This document shows positions 51,636-61,204 of a DNA stretch of 64,000 nucleotides, piece after piece; the first letter of the stretch is position 1, and each line of letters begins with the position of its first letter. The DNA comes from Streptomyces antioxidans (lineage in GTDB: Bacteria > Actinomycetota > Actinomycetes > Streptomycetales > Streptomycetaceae), in NCBI RefSeq assembly GCF_000968685.2, contig NZ_LAKD02000032.1:1-64000 (forward strand). Reading direction: 5' to 3'. Made by a program: the position numbers and the translations under genes. Under the pieces are notes generated by a model. The model was given only the letters and a program-made list of their open reading frames with translations, made no database searches and had not been told where the DNA came from.

Positions 51636-52907
51636 GTGTCCGTCACATCACGCACATCGGCTCCGGCGCCACTGCCCAGGCACCGTGACTGCCCCTTCGA
51701 TCCGCCCGGTGCGTACGCGGCGCTGCGGGAGGACGGCGGGGCCAGCAGGCTGGCCTTCCCTGACGGAAAGGCGGGCTGGCTGCTCACCCGGCACGAGGAC
51801 GTGGCGCGGCTGCTGGCGGACGACCGCTTCAGCTCGGACCGCCGCCGCGCCTCCTCACCGGTGCACGCGTTTCCGGTCCGCCAGGACGACCGCCGCATGC
51901 TGGGCTCGTTCATCGGCATGGACCCGCCCGAGCACACCCGCTACCGGCGGCTGCTGAGCAAGTGGTTCACCGCCCGGGGGCTGCGGGGGCTGCAGCCGCG
52001 GATCGAGGAGATCGTCGAGGACCACCTGGCCGCGATGGAGCGCGCCGGTCCCCCGGCCGACCTGGTGACCTCCTTCGCCCAGCCGATCCCTTCGCTGGTG
52101 ATCTGCGAGCTGCTGGGAGTGCCGTACGAGGACCGGGCCGACTTCCAGCGGTGGGCCACCGTGCTGCTCCGGCTCGGCCAGCCCGAGGAGGACGTCTACG
52201 CGGCCCGGGACGCGCTGTGGGAGTACATGCGCGGGCTGCTCGACGCCAAACGGCGGCGGCCGGACGAGGCGCTGCTCTCGCGTCTCGTCAACGGCGACCA
52301 CGGCGCGCCCGGCGGCACCCACGACCGCGGCACCGGCGACGCCACGGCGGCCGGGCTGACCGACGAGGAGCTGACCGGTGTGGGGCTGCTGCTGCTCGTC
52401 GCGGGCCATGAGACGACGGCGAACATGCTGGCCCTGGGCACGTACGCGCTGCTGCGCCACCCCGAGCAGGCGCGCGGGGTGCGCGAGCGGCCCGAGGTGA
52501 TCGACCACGCGGTCGAGGAGCTGCTGCGGTATCTGACCATCGTCCAGTTCGGGATCGTACGGGTCGCCCGGGAGGACCTGGAGATCGCCGGAGCGCGGAT
52601 CCGGGCCGGGGAGACCGTGGTCGGGTCGCTGGCCTCGGCCAACCGGGACCCGGCGCGGTTGGCCGCCCCGGACACCCTGGACATCACCCGTGACCCGGGC
52701 GATCAGATCGCCTTCGGCCACGGCATTCACCAGTGTCTGGGGCAGCATCTGGCGCGGATGGAGATGCGGACGGCCTATCCCGCCCTGCTGCGGCGCTTCC
52801 CCACGCTCCGTCTGGCGGTGCCGCCCGAGGAGGTGCCGCTGCGCCACGACATGCTGATCTACGGAGTCCACCGGCTGCCGGTCACCTGGGACCGGTCCGT
52901 CGGTTAG
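51636..52907 (+). CDS. Cytochrome P450
   Basis: A 423-aa soluble class I P450. I-helix oxygen-binding motif VAGHETTAN, ExxR in EELLR, and heme loop FGHGIHQCLGQHLAR with the axial cysteine. DPPEHTRYRRL near residue 90 is the usual C-helix motif. Start GTG 51636 after GAAGGGAG; an upstream in-frame extension to 51471 has no typical P450 sequence. No ferredoxin or biosynthetic genes adjoin, so electron donor and substrate are unknown. Its stop overlaps the stop of the convergent ATPase gene by 4 bases (TTAG). Confidence 0.92.
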   Translation: MSVTSRTSAPAPLPRHRDCPFDPPGAYAALREDGGASRLAFPDGKAGWLLTRHEDVARLLADDRFSSDRRRASSPVHAFPVRQDDRRMLGSFIGMDPPEHTRYRRLLSKWFTARGLRGLQPRIEEIVEDHLAAMERAGPPADLVTSFAQPIPSLVICELLGVPYEDRADFQRWATVLLRLGQPEEDVYAARDALWEYMRGLLDAKRRRPDEALLSRLVNGDHGAPGGTHDRGTGDATAAGLTDEELTGVGLLLLVAGHETTANMLALGTYALLRHPEQARGVRERPEVIDHAVEELLRYLTIVQFGIVRVAREDLEIAGARIRAGETVVGSLASANRDPARLAAPDTLDITRDPGDQIAFGHGIHQCLGQHLARMEMRTAYPALLRRFPTLRLAVPPEEVPLRHDMLIYGVHRLPVTWDRSVG

Positions 52908-53581
52908 GCCGGAAGATCCGCCCACCAGGTGATGCCCTCATGGCAGGTGCGGCTGCCGTGGCGCGAGGACAGCGCGGTGACGATGCCGAGCCCACGGCCG
53001 TGCTCATCGGGCTCGATGTCCTCGTCCGCCCGCTGACCGGCGGGGACCGGGCCCCCGTCGGTGACCTCGATGCGCAGACCGGCGCCGCCCTCGCACTCGG
53101 TCCAGCTCAGCCGCAGCACGGCCGGGGGCAGGGCGTGCAGGATCGCGTTGGTGACCAGCTCCGAGATCACCATCAGCGCCTCGTCGAGCCGGTCGGCCGG
53201 CAGCTCCCATTCGGACAGCAGCGCGTGCGCCCGCCGCCGTACGGTGGCGACCGCCTCGCAGATGTGCGGGACGGGCAGGACATGGTCGCCGACCGGGTCG
53301 GACTCGCCGATCTCGTCGATCTCGTCGGCCTCGTCCGCCGAGGGCCGGTCCGCGGCCTCGTCGGGCATCGCCGCCGACGACCGGTCCGGGATTTCGTCGC
53401 GGGCCGTCCCCGACGCGATCAGGGAGTCCGCGTCCGGCGCCTGGGAGCCGATGAGACGGACGTCGGTGAGATCGACGGGCCCCGCGGCCTGCCCGGGCAC
53501 GCTGTGCCTGGTCACGCCGTGCTGCCCGGTGATACCTGGCCCGGTGGTGCCGGGCGTCGGCAGGCTCAGTTGTTCCGCCAC
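52904..53581 (-). CDS. RsbW-like ATP-binding protein (anti-sigma / HATPase_c_2)
   Basis: A 225-aa protein. The C-terminal half (about 112-225) is a serine/threonine-kinase-type HATPase domain: ADRLDEALMVISELVTNAILHA (N box), RIEVTDGGPVP (G1) and HGRGLGIVTALSSRHG (G2). The first 110 residues are low-complexity, rich in Asp, Glu, Pro and Ala. Such proteins in Streptomyces are anti-sigma factors or partners of PP2C phosphatases. Start GTG 53581 is fixed by GGAGAGGAGGAG right upstream. No sigma factor or anti-anti-sigma gene is beside it. Confidence 0.82.
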   Translation of the reverse strand: MAEQLSLPTPGTTGPGITGQHGVTRHSVPGQAAGPVDLTDVRLIGSQAPDADSLIASGTARDEIPDRSSAAMPDEAADRPSADEADEIDEIGESDPVGDHVLPVPHICEAVATVRRRAHALLSEWELPADRLDEALMVISELVTNAILHALPPAVLRLSWTECEGGAGLRIEVTDGGPVPAGQRADEDIEPDEHGRGLGIVTALSSRHGSRTCHEGITWWADLPA

Positions 53582-53717
53582 GTCTCCTCCTCTCCAAGCC
53601 GGGTTGTGTCTCTCCGCCGGGCACCCTTCGGGGCACCTTTCGGCATACTGGTCTTCTTGTCCCGATACGGACGCTATGGGCGCCAACCCCCGGGGTCAAC
53701 GAATCCGGGTCGGCATT

Positions 53718-53773
53718 GCCGAACGTTTGGCGTTCTCTCCAACAGGCTGTGCCACTGGCCGACGAGCTACGAT
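53718..53773 (+). promoter_or_regulatory. Candidate operator and -10 of gylR
   Basis: GCCGAACGTTTGGC (53718-53731) is a 14-bp palindrome with one mismatched pair, and TACGAT (53768-53773) is a -10-like hexamer 6 bases before the gylR ATG, suggesting a leaderless, self-controlled gene. Confidence 0.45.
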
Positions 53774-53779
53774 CGCGAC

Positions 53780-54547
53780 ATGGCCGGCCCGGTGCAGTCC
53801 ATCGAGCGTGCGGCGGCGATCCTGCGGCTGCTCGCCCAGGGGTCCGGTCGGCTCAGCCTGGGCGAGGTGGCCGCCTCGCTCGGCCTCGCGAAAGGCACCG
53901 CGCACGGCATTCTGCGCACACTGCAGAGCGTCGACTTCGTCGAACAGGACAAGGCGACGGGGAAGTACCAGCTCGGCGCGGCGCTGCTGCACCTGGGGAC
54001 CAGCTATCTCGACATCAACGAGCTGCGGTCCCGCTCCATCAACTGGACCGACGCCCTGGCCGCACGCAGCGGTGAGGCGGTCCGTCTCGGAGTGCCCCTG
54101 GAGGGCAAGGTCCTCATCGTCCACCACGTCTTCCGGCCCGATGACACCTTCCAGACCCTGGACGTGGGCTCGCTGCTGCCCCTGCACGCCAGCGCACTGG
54201 GCAAGATCTTGCTGGCGTACGGGACGACTCCCCTGGAGCCGCTGATGGAATCCGCACTGGAGAACTACACCCGGTACACCCTCGACTCCCCCCAGCAGCT
54301 GAGCCGGGCACTGGCCGAGATCCGCGACACCGGGTGGGCGTTCTCGGCACAGGAAATGATGATGGGCGAGGCGGGCGTCGCCGCGCCGATCCGCGGGCAG
54401 GGCGGTCTGGTGGTGGGTGCCGTCGGCATCTCCGGCGCCATGGACCGCCTCTGCGACACCAAGGGACGGCCGCTCGGCTCGCTGGTCGGGCTGACGCGCG
54501 ACGCCGCCCGGGCGATCTCCCGCGACCTCGGCGCGGCCCGCTGGTGA
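53780..54547 (+). CDS. gylR: IclR-family regulator, GylR-like
   Basis: A 255-aa IclR regulator: N-terminal HTH ([44 protein letters not shown]) and IclR effector domain with the [16 protein letters not shown] and [23 protein letters not shown] motifs. In S. coelicolor gylR precedes the glycerol operon gylCABX; here glpK follows 43 bases downstream, so glycerol or glycerol-3-phosphate is the likely signal. Start ATG 53780, no Shine-Dalgarno, apparently leaderless. Confidence 0.9.
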   Translation: MAGPVQSIERAAAILRLLAQGSGRLSLGEVAASLGLAKGTAHGILRTLQSVDFVEQDKATGKYQLGAALLHLGTSYLDINELRSRSINWTDALAARSGEAVRLGVPLEGKVLIVHHVFRPDDTFQTLDVGSLLPLHASALGKILLAYGTTPLEPLMESALENYTRYTLDSPQQLSRALAEIRDTGWAFSAQEMMMGEAGVAAPIRGQGGLVVGAVGISGAMDRLCDTKGRPLGSLVGLTRDAARAISRDLGAARW

Positions 54548-54590
54548 TGTCCCACGCCCTGCTCCAACCCGCCCGAAGGCAGGCCAGGCC

Positions 54591-56096
54591 ATGGTTGAAC
54601 GCTATGTGATGTCCATCGACCAGGGCACCATGTCCACCCGGTGCATCCTCTTCGACCACCAGGGACGGCTGGTCTCGGTCGGCCAGCGAGAACATGAGCA
54701 GTACTTCGCCAGACCCGGCTGGGCCGAGCACGACCCCACCGAGATCTGGTCCCATCTGCGCCGTGTCGTCGTCCCCCGGGCCCTGGAGGGCGCCGGGATC
54801 CGGCCGGAGCAGATCGCCGCGATCGGCATCGCCAACCAGCGCGAGACCACGGTGGTCTGGGACCGCCGCACCGGCGTACCCGTGGGCCACGCCATCACCT
54901 GGCAGGACACCCGTACCAGCGGCTATGTCGAGGAGCTGCGGCGGACCACCGGTGACGACTTCTTCCTGGAACGCTGCGGTCTGTCGCCCACGACCTACTT
55001 CTCCGCGCCCCGGCTGCGCTGGCTGTTCGACCATGTCGACGGCCTGCGCGAGCGGGCGGGACGCGGCGAGGTGCTGTTCGGCACGATGGAGAGCTGGCTG
55101 ATCTGGAACCTCACCGGAGGGCCAGACGGCGGGCTGCACCTGACCGACGCCACCAACGCCAGCCGCACCATGCTGATGAACATCCGTAGCCTGACCTGGG
55201 ACGATGAACTGCTGGCCTATTTCGATGTGCCCCGGGCGATGCTGCCGGAGATCCGCTCCTCCGCCGAGCGCTACGGCACGGCCCGCGCCCTGCTGCCGGA
55301 CGTCCCGATCTGCGCGGCGCTGGGCGATCAGCAGGCGGCGCTGTTCGGGCAGACCTGCTTCGCCCCCGGCGAGGCGAAGTGCACCTATGGCACCGGCAGC
55401 TTCCTCCTGGTCAACACCGGCACCGAGCTCGTACGGTCCCGGCACGGGCTGCTGACCACGGTGGGCTACAAGGTCGGCGGGGAGCCGACGGTCTACGCCC
55501 TGGAGGGCCCGATCGCCGTCACCGGCTCGCTGGTGCAGTGGTTCCGCGACCGCCTGGGGCTGATCCACAGCGCCCCCGAGATCGAAACCCTCGCCCGCGG
55601 GGTCGAGGACAACGGCGGCTGCTACATCGTCCCCGCCTTCTCCGGTCTTTTCGCCCCGCACTGGCGCAGCGACGCGCGCGGGGTGATCGTCGGGCTCACC
55701 TCGTACATCACCAAGGGGCATCTGGCCCGGGCCGTCCTGGAGGCCACGGGGTGGCAGACCCGGGAGGTGGTCGACGCCGTGAACGCCGACTCGCCCCGGC
55801 CGCTGCGCCAGCTGAAGGTGGACGGCGGGATGACCTCGAACAATCTGCTGATGCAGTTCCTGGCCGACGTCCTGGACATGCCGGTGGTGCGGCCCATGGT
55901 CTCCGAGACCGTCTCCCTCGGCGCCGCCTACGCCGCCGGGCTCGCCTCCGGCTACTGGCCGGATCTGGAGGGGCTGCGCCGCAACTGGCACCGCGCGGCG
56001 CAGTGGATGCCCACGATGGACCCCGCACGGCGGGAGGCGGAGTACGAGAGCTGGCGGCGGGCGGTCGAGAGGTCGCTGGGCTGGGCCGGGCCATAG
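54591..56096 (+). CDS. glpK: Glycerol kinase
   Basis: A 501-aa FGGY-family kinase, full length, phosphorylating glycerol at C3 with ATP. N-terminal phosphate loop [13 protein letters not shown] (Met where Thr is usual), [26 protein letters not shown], and the ATP site in [14 protein letters not shown] and [19 protein letters not shown]. It is downstream of gylR, but neither the glycerol facilitator nor the glycerol-3-phosphate dehydrogenase gene is present beside it, so it looks like an additional kinase copy. Start ATG 54591. Confidence 0.95.
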   Translation: MVERYVMSIDQGTMSTRCILFDHQGRLVSVGQREHEQYFARPGWAEHDPTEIWSHLRRVVVPRALEGAGIRPEQIAAIGIANQRETTVVWDRRTGVPVGHAITWQDTRTSGYVEELRRTTGDDFFLERCGLSPTTYFSAPRLRWLFDHVDGLRERAGRGEVLFGTMESWLIWNLTGGPDGGLHLTDATNASRTMLMNIRSLTWDDELLAYFDVPRAMLPEIRSSAERYGTARALLPDVPICAALGDQQAALFGQTCFAPGEAKCTYGTGSFLLVNTGTELVRSRHGLLTTVGYKVGGEPTVYALEGPIAVTGSLVQWFRDRLGLIHSAPEIETLARGVEDNGGCYIVPAFSGLFAPHWRSDARGVIVGLTSYITKGHLARAVLEATGWQTREVVDAVNADSPRPLRQLKVDGGMTSNNLLMQFLADVLDMPVVRPMVSETVSLGAAYAAGLASGYWPDLEGLRRNWHRAAQWMPTMDPARREAEYESWRRAVERSLGWAGP

Positions 56097-56119
56097 CCCG
56101 GGGCATATTCCCCCGCGGC

Positions 56120-56138
56120 CCGCGCGGCCTGCGCGGGA
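56120..56138 (+). terminator. Small hairpin after glpK
   Basis: CCCGCGC (56120-56126) pairs with GCGCGGG (56132-56138), loop GGCCT. Confidence 0.5.
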
Positions 56139-56253
56139 ATCGAGGCGGGCTTGGACGTGTGAGTTCCGTGAGGCGGGGTATTCGAGCCAGCCGCGGCTGT
56201 TCACCTGAGCCGCTCTGGGACCCAGAAACCCATGAAGACCCAAATCCCGATCC

Positions 56254-56667
56254 ATGGACGGAATCATGACCAGCCCTTCCGATGAAAACGTCTCCGCCAC
56301 CCAGCAGGCCCTCGGCGAGCTGGCGGCCGACCGGGCGGATGAGTCGGCGCTGACCACCCTTGCCAACAGTGAGGTCCTTCTCCCCTCCGCCGAGACCGGC
56401 GAGGAGGCGGACCCGCAGGCCGTGACCCTGCCCGTGTTCCAGCAGGAGGACGGCGCGCAGCTGGTACCGGTCTTCACCACTCCGGCCCGGATGCACCAGG
56501 CCCTGCCCCAGATCGAGCGGTACCACCTGGTGCCGCTGGGCGCGCTGGCCCAGGGATGGCCCTCCGAGGAGCTTTCGCTGACCATCGACGCGGGCGCCCC
56601 GGAGGCCGTGACCCTCTCGGCCACCGGCGTACGGAGCCTGCTCAGCGGCTCCGGTCCGGCCGCCTGA
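56254..56667 (+). CDS. SseB N-terminal-domain protein
   Basis: A 137-aa protein resembling the SseB N-terminal domain: ALTTLANSEVLLPS, VTLPVFQQEDGAQLVPVFTTPARMHQA, LVPLGALAQGWPSEELSLTIDAGAPEAVTLS. The family is widespread in actinobacteria and its role is unknown (it is not a secretion effector here). Start could be ATG 56254 or ATG 56266; the latter has GGACGG close by. A strong hairpin follows. Confidence 0.78.
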   Translation: MDGIMTSPSDENVSATQQALGELAADRADESALTTLANSEVLLPSAETGEEADPQAVTLPVFQQEDGAQLVPVFTTPARMHQALPQIERYHLVPLGALAQGWPSEELSLTIDAGAPEAVTLSATGVRSLLSGSGPAA

Positions 56668-56678
56668 CCCTCCCGCGG

Positions 56679-56713
56679 CGGCCCGTGCCCCTGCTCGATG
56701 CGGGCACGGGCCG
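56679..56713 (+). terminator. Terminator after the SseB-like gene
   Basis: CGGCCCGTGCCC (56679-56690) pairs perfectly with GGGCACGGGCCG (56702-56713), 11-base loop. Confidence 0.8.
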
Positions 56714-56823
56714 CGGCGACGCCCGATCACGGCGAGCCGCTCGCTGATTGGCCACCGTCCCGATTCATCGTCTACCGTCCCGTGGACAACTGATCACGGA
56801 AAGACACCGGCGGGACGGATCAC

Positions 56824-57660
56824 GTGAGCGCGATCAACATCGGACAGGCCGTCGTTCTCGGCGTCGTGGAGGGGGTCACCGAATTCCTCCCGGTCTCGTC
56901 CACCGGCCATCTCAAGATCACTGAGGGGCTGATGGACATCCCGGTGGACGAGAAGTCCGTCGTGGCCTTCACCGCGGTGATCCAGGTCGGCGCCATCGCC
57001 GCCGTCCTGCTGTACTTCTTCCGCGACATCCGCCGCTTCGCCACCGCATGGGCGCGCGGGCTGGTCAACCGCGAGGAGCGGTACCACCACGACTACAAGT
57101 TCGCCTGGTGGGTCATCTACGCCACGGTCCCCATCGTGGTCGTGGGCCTGGCGGCCAAACCGCTGATCGAGGGCCCGCTCGCCTCCCTGTGGGTGGTGGC
57201 CGCCTCGCTGATCGTGGGCAGCGGGCTGATGTGGCTGGCCGACCGGATGGGCCGCCACAAGCGCGGGGAGGACGACACCAGCGCCAAGGACGCGATGCTG
57301 GTCGGCTCCTCCCAGATCCTCGCCCTGCTCTTCCCCGGCTTCTCCCGCTCGGGCGCCACGATGGCCACCGGCCTCATGCTGGGCCTGGACCGGGTGGCCG
57401 CCACCCGGCTCTCGTTCTTCCTGGGCATTCCCTCGCTGACCGGCGCGGGGCTCTACGAGCTCAAGGACGCCATGGGCGGTGGCGTGGGCACGATGCCGCT
57501 GGCGGTGGGCACGGTGGTGTCCTTCGCGGTGGCCTACGCCTCGATCGCCTGGCTGCTGAAGTTCGTCGCCAAGCACTCGTTCAACGCCTTCGTGATCTAC
57601 CGGATCGTGATCGGCCTGGCGCTGTTCGGGCTGCTCGGCACGGACGTCCTCAACGCCTGA
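56824..57660 (+). CDS. uppP: Undecaprenyl-diphosphatase UppP (BacA)
   Basis: A 278-aa membrane phosphatase that recycles the lipid carrier of cell-wall synthesis; its overproduction gives bacitracin resistance. Both family signatures are present: VEGVTEFLPVSSTGHL (about 16-31), with the catalytic Glu, and PGFSRSGATMATGLMLG (about 174-190). About 8 hydrophobic segments. Start GTG 56824, GGGACGGA upstream. Stands alone. Confidence 0.96.
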   Translation: MSAINIGQAVVLGVVEGVTEFLPVSSTGHLKITEGLMDIPVDEKSVVAFTAVIQVGAIAAVLLYFFRDIRRFATAWARGLVNREERYHHDYKFAWWVIYATVPIVVVGLAAKPLIEGPLASLWVVAASLIVGSGLMWLADRMGRHKRGEDDTSAKDAMLVGSSQILALLFPGFSRSGATMATGLMLGLDRVAATRLSFFLGIPSLTGAGLYELKDAMGGGVGTMPLAVGTVVSFAVAYASIAWLLKFVAKHSFNAFVIYRIVIGLALFGLLGTDVLNA

Positions 57661-57833
57661 CACCGTCACCCGGCGGCACGGGCCGTTTCCCCTCCCCGCC
57701 CCTTCCCGACACCGGGGCTCCGCCCCAGACCCCAAGCCCGGCAGCGAAGCCCTTGCCACCACGCGGTAAGCCGGTGCCAGGTGGCGGCGCCGCGTCGCGG
57801 CCCGGCTCGCCATCGGCCGAAGACCGCCTGCGG
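57661..57833. repeat. Intergenic region with a Streptomyces-type CCGGGGCTCCGCCCCAGACC element
   Basis: Between convergent uppP and the MHS permease. GGGGC (57714-57718) and GCCCC (57722-57726) make a short hairpin within a GGGGCTCCGCCCCAGACCCC string that I know as frequent in Streptomyces intergenic DNA. No gene is seen. Confidence 0.5.
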
Positions 57834-59150
57834 CTATGCCGTCCGCGAGCGGTTGAGCAGGGCCAGGGAGCAGATGAGGGACACGGCCACCAGCACCATC
57901 TGGTAGATCACGACCGGCACGATCGATCCGCCGGTCGAGTGCAGCAGCCACTCGCCGACCAGGGGCGCCGTACCGCCGATGAGCGCCGAGCACAGCTGGT
58001 AGGAGAGGGAGATGCCGGTGTAGCGCACGGAGATCGGGAAGGCGGCGGCGAGCAGCCCGGCCAGGATCGCGTAGTTCATCGCCCCGGTGATGCCCAGCAG
58101 ACAGATGCCGAGCCCGACGACGACCGGCTGGGTCGTCGAGACGCAGGCGTACATCACCGGCACCAGCGCGAAGTTGAGGCTCAGCAGGGCCGCCACGGTG
58201 CGGCGCGGGCCGAAGCGGGCGGCCAGCACCACCCCGAAGGGCTGGGTGATGAACTGCAGAACGCTGTAGACGAGCAGCACGTTCAGCATGGTGGAGCGCT
58301 CCATGCCGAGGCTGTCGGTGGACCAGGACAGCACGAAGGTGGTGATGAAGTACGTGGCGGCGATGCCGATGGAGCTGGCGAGCACACCGAGCGCGAGGGA
58401 TCCGGGGTGGCCGGTGACCAGCTCCCGCAGGGGCACCCTCGCGACCCGCTTCTCAGCGCGCAGCCGGACGAACTCCGGGGACTCCTCCACCTTGAGCCGC
58501 ACCACCAGGCCGATGACCACCATCACGGCGGAGAAGAGGAACGGCACCCGCCAGCCCCAGGCGTCGAAGTCGTCGTCCGGCAACTGGGTGAGCAGTGCGA
58601 ACATCCCGGTGGCCAGGATCGATCCGGCCGGGGACCCCTGCTGGGCGAAGGCGCCGAACGACAGCGCCTTCTCCTTGGGCGCGTGTTCGCTGGCGATGAG
58701 GACGGCGCCACCCCATTCGCCGCCCACCGCGATGCCCTGCACCATCCGCAGCAGCACCAGCGCGATCGGCGCGGCGAGGCCGACCTGGTCATAGCCGGGG
58801 AGCAGCCCGATCAGAGTGGTGGCGATGCCCATCATCAGCAACGTGGTGACCAGGGTCTTCTTCCGGCCGATCCGGTCGCCGAGGTGGCCGAAGACGATGC
58901 CGCCGATCGGCCGGGCGAGGAAGCCGAGCCACAGACTGCCGAACGCCTGCAGCGCGCCGGTGGTGTCGCCGCCTCCGCCGAAGAAGATCTTGCCGAGGAC
59001 GAGCGCGGAGGCGGTGGAGTAGATGTAGAAGTCGTACCACTCGACGGTGGTGCCGATGAACGAGGCGAAACCGGCCTTGCGGGCCGTCCGCTCGCGGTCG
59101 GTGGCCGTGGCGCGGTCCGTCGCCGCGGCGGTGGCGGTGGGCTTGCTCAT
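57834..59150 (-). CDS. MHS-family MFS permease (metabolite:H+ symporter)
   Basis: A 438-aa major facilitator with the MHS hallmark FIGTTVEWYDFYIYSTASALV in helix 1, GHLGDRIGRKKTL in loop 2 and GGEWGGAVLIASEHAP in the middle, as in ShiA, ProP and KgtP. About 12 membrane segments. It is cotranscribed with the FAD oxidase upstream: only 2 bases lie between the oxidase stop and this ATG (59150). It probably imports the amine or amino acid the oxidase consumes. Confidence 0.9.
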   Translation of the reverse strand: MSKPTATAAATDRATATDRERTARKAGFASFIGTTVEWYDFYIYSTASALVLGKIFFGGGGDTTGALQAFGSLWLGFLARPIGGIVFGHLGDRIGRKKTLVTTLLMMGIATTLIGLLPGYDQVGLAAPIALVLLRMVQGIAVGGEWGGAVLIASEHAPKEKALSFGAFAQQGSPAGSILATGMFALLTQLPDDDFDAWGWRVPFLFSAVMVVIGLVVRLKVEESPEFVRLRAEKRVARVPLRELVTGHPGSLALGVLASSIGIAATYFITTFVLSWSTDSLGMERSTMLNVLLVYSVLQFITQPFGVVLAARFGPRRTVAALLSLNFALVPVMYACVSTTQPVVVGLGICLLGITGAMNYAILAGLLAAAFPISVRYTGISLSYQLCSALIGGTAPLVGEWLLHSTGGSIVPVVIYQMVLVAVSLICSLALLNRSRTA

Positions 59151-59152
59151 GG

Positions 59153-60520
59153 TCAGCGTCCAGATATGCGGTCGGCGAGACGGGCGATGGGGGATGTGGT
59201 GGTGCGGCCGGAGGACTCCGAGCGGTCGGCGGCGCGGTACGCGGCATACATGCCGTGCACCCCGGCCCACCGGAACGGCTCGGGCTCCCAGCGCCGGGTG
59301 CGGTGGCCGACCCAGGGCAGCGCGGTCAGCTCGGTGGAGTGGCCGAGCAGCAGATCGCGCAGGGTGCGCCCGGCGAGGTTGGTGGCGGCCACGCCGTGGC
59401 CGACGTATCCACCAGCGAAGCCGACGCCGGTGGCGGGGTCATAGCCGATCGAGGCGCACCAGTCGCGGGGCACGGCCAGCACCCCCGACCAGGCGTGGTC
59501 GACGGCGGCCTCGGCGGTGTCCGGGAAGAGGCCGGTGAGGATCCGCCGCAGGGCGCGCACGGTGTCCGCGCTGGTCTGCCCCGCCCGGTCGGTGCGGGAG
59601 CCGAACTTGTAGGGCACTCCGCGGCCACCGATGGCGATGCGGCCGTCCGCGGTGCGCTGTCCGTAGGTGTACGCGTGGGTGGCGTCGCTGAGGAGTTCCT
59701 GCCCCTGCCAGCCGAGCCGCTTCCACAGCTCGTCGGGTAGCGGCTCGGTGACGATCATCGAGGAGTTCATCGGCAGCCAGGTGCGCCGCTCGCCCTCGAT
59801 ACCGCTGGTGAAGCCCTCGGTGGCGCGGACGATCCGGCCCGCGCGGATGGTGCCGAACGGGGTGCTGACCCGGCCGGGGGCGATGGCGGTGACCGGGGTG
59901 GACTCCAGGATCCGCACCCCGCGCGCCGCCACCGCGTCGGCCAGCCCGCGCACCAGCTTGGCGGGGTGGACCCGGGCGCAGTGCGGATTGTGGTACGCGG
60001 CCAGCGCCCCGTCCAGGCGCAGCCGCTCCGCGAGCCGGGGCGCGCTCAGCCACTCCAGGTCCTGCCCGCCCCAGTGGCGCAGCTGGTCGTACGCGGCGCG
60101 CAGCCGGGGCAGTTGGGCGGCGCCGTGGGCGACGGTGAGATAGCCGCTCTTGACGATGTCGGCCTCGATGCCCTCGGTACGGGCCACCGAGATCACCTCG
60201 TCCACGGTGTGGACCATCTCCCGCTGGAGGGCGATCACGGCGTCGCGTCCGCGCTTCCTCGCATAGGTCCCGGCCGATCCGGCGATCTTGCAGCTGAGCC
60301 AGCCGGCGTTGCGCCCCGAGGCGCCGAATCCGGCGAACTCCCGCTCCACGACGGTGATGTCGAGATCGGGGGCGGCCTGTTTGAGGTAGTACGCGGTCCA
60401 CAGCCCGGTGAAGCCCCCGCCCACGACGCACACATCGGTGGCGAGGTCCCCGTCGAGCGGTGGACGCCGTTCGGGGAAGCCGGTCTGGCGGTACCAGAAG
60501 GACACATTTCCGTTCAGCAC
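59153..60520 (-). CDS. FAD-dependent amine/amino-acid oxidase (DAO family, PuuB-like)
   Basis: A 455-aa flavoprotein. The FAD-binding Rossmann motif is VCVVGGGFTGLWTAYYL (about 31-47), followed by FAGFGASGRNAGWLSCK and the C-terminal GVGFAGGYVGHGVAATNLAGR, which closes the FAD site. It resembles gamma-glutamylputrescine oxidase and related enzymes that oxidise secondary or primary amines to aldehydes with H2O2. Start taken at GTG 60520 (LNGNVSFWYRQ is the usual family opening); an in-frame GTG at 60601 overlaps the regulator gene. Between a PuuR-like regulator and a permease, so a polyamine or amino-acid use unit is likely. Confidence 0.88.
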   Translation of the reverse strand: MLNGNVSFWYRQTGFPERRPPLDGDLATDVCVVGGGFTGLWTAYYLKQAAPDLDITVVEREFAGFGASGRNAGWLSCKIAGSAGTYARKRGRDAVIALQREMVHTVDEVISVARTEGIEADIVKSGYLTVAHGAAQLPRLRAAYDQLRHWGGQDLEWLSAPRLAERLRLDGALAAYHNPHCARVHPAKLVRGLADAVAARGVRILESTPVTAIAPGRVSTPFGTIRAGRIVRATEGFTSGIEGERRTWLPMNSSMIVTEPLPDELWKRLGWQGQELLSDATHAYTYGQRTADGRIAIGGRGVPYKFGSRTDRAGQTSADTVRALRRILTGLFPDTAEAAVDHAWSGVLAVPRDWCASIGYDPATGVGFAGGYVGHGVAATNLAGRTLRDLLLGHSTELTALPWVGHRTRRWEPEPFRWAGVHGMYAAYRAADRSESSGRTTTSPIARLADRISGR

Positions 60521-60573
60521 TGCGGCACTCAGCCAATCGAGAGAGACGGCAGGTGGTGTGGGGTGGGGATGGG

Positions 60574-61164
60574 TCAGTAGCTGGGTGGGCTGATCACCCA
60601 CAGCACCCGGGCGGCCGCCCCCGCCGTCTCGGCGAGCGGGTGGGGTACGGCGGAGGAGTAGCGGATGCTGTCACCGGCGCCGAGGGTGAAGGAGCGGTCG
60701 CCGAGCCGGAGGCCGACGGTGCCCTCGAGGACGTACAGGAACTCCTCCGAATCGCCGTGGCTGTAAAGGGTCTCCCCCGTGGAGCCATGGGCGTCGAACT
60801 CCCCCAGGAACACTTCGAGATGGTGCTGCGGCCCCGGGGTCAGCCGGAACTTGCGCCCGCCGAGCACCCCGAGGGCGAGCCGGGGCGCCTCCTCGGCGCG
60901 CAGCACGCTCGGGCCGCTGGTGAAGTCGTCGCCGAACAGATCGGCCACCTTCAGGCCGAGCGCGGCGGCGACCTGCTGGAGGGTGGCGATGCTGGGGTTG
61001 GCCTGCCCGCGCTCTATCTGGCTGAGATAGCCCTCACTGATCCCGGCGGCCTCGGCGACGGTCCGCAGCGTCAGCCGGCGCGCCCTGCGCAGCGCACGCA
61101 GCCGGTCTCCCACGGAGTCATCGGCGGTTTCCGCGGCCCGGTCCGTGGTGTCTTCGATCTCCAT
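60574..61164 (-). CDS. XRE-cupin transcriptional regulator (PuuR-like)
   Basis: A 196-aa regulator with an XRE helix-turn-helix (about 19-75: RLRALRRARRLTLRTVAEAAGISEGYLSQIERGQANPSIATL) and a C-terminal cupin (HSHGDSEEFLYVLEGTVGLRLGD-like region, about 115-190). E. coli PuuR, the putrescine-operon repressor, has the same layout. First gene of the operon with the FAD oxidase and MHS permease. The inverted repeat at 61205-61223 upstream is the probable operator. Confidence 0.9.
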   Translation of the reverse strand: MEIEDTTDRAAETADDSVGDRLRALRRARRLTLRTVAEAAGISEGYLSQIERGQANPSIATLQQVAAALGLKVADLFGDDFTSGPSVLRAEEAPRLALGVLGGRKFRLTPGPQHHLEVFLGEFDAHGSTGETLYSHGDSEEFLYVLEGTVGLRLGDRSFTLGAGDSIRYSSAVPHPLAETAGAAARVLWVISPPSY

Positions 61165-61204
61165 GGCCGCACACGCTAAGAGCGCTGAGCGGGTGGCACA
61201 AGGG

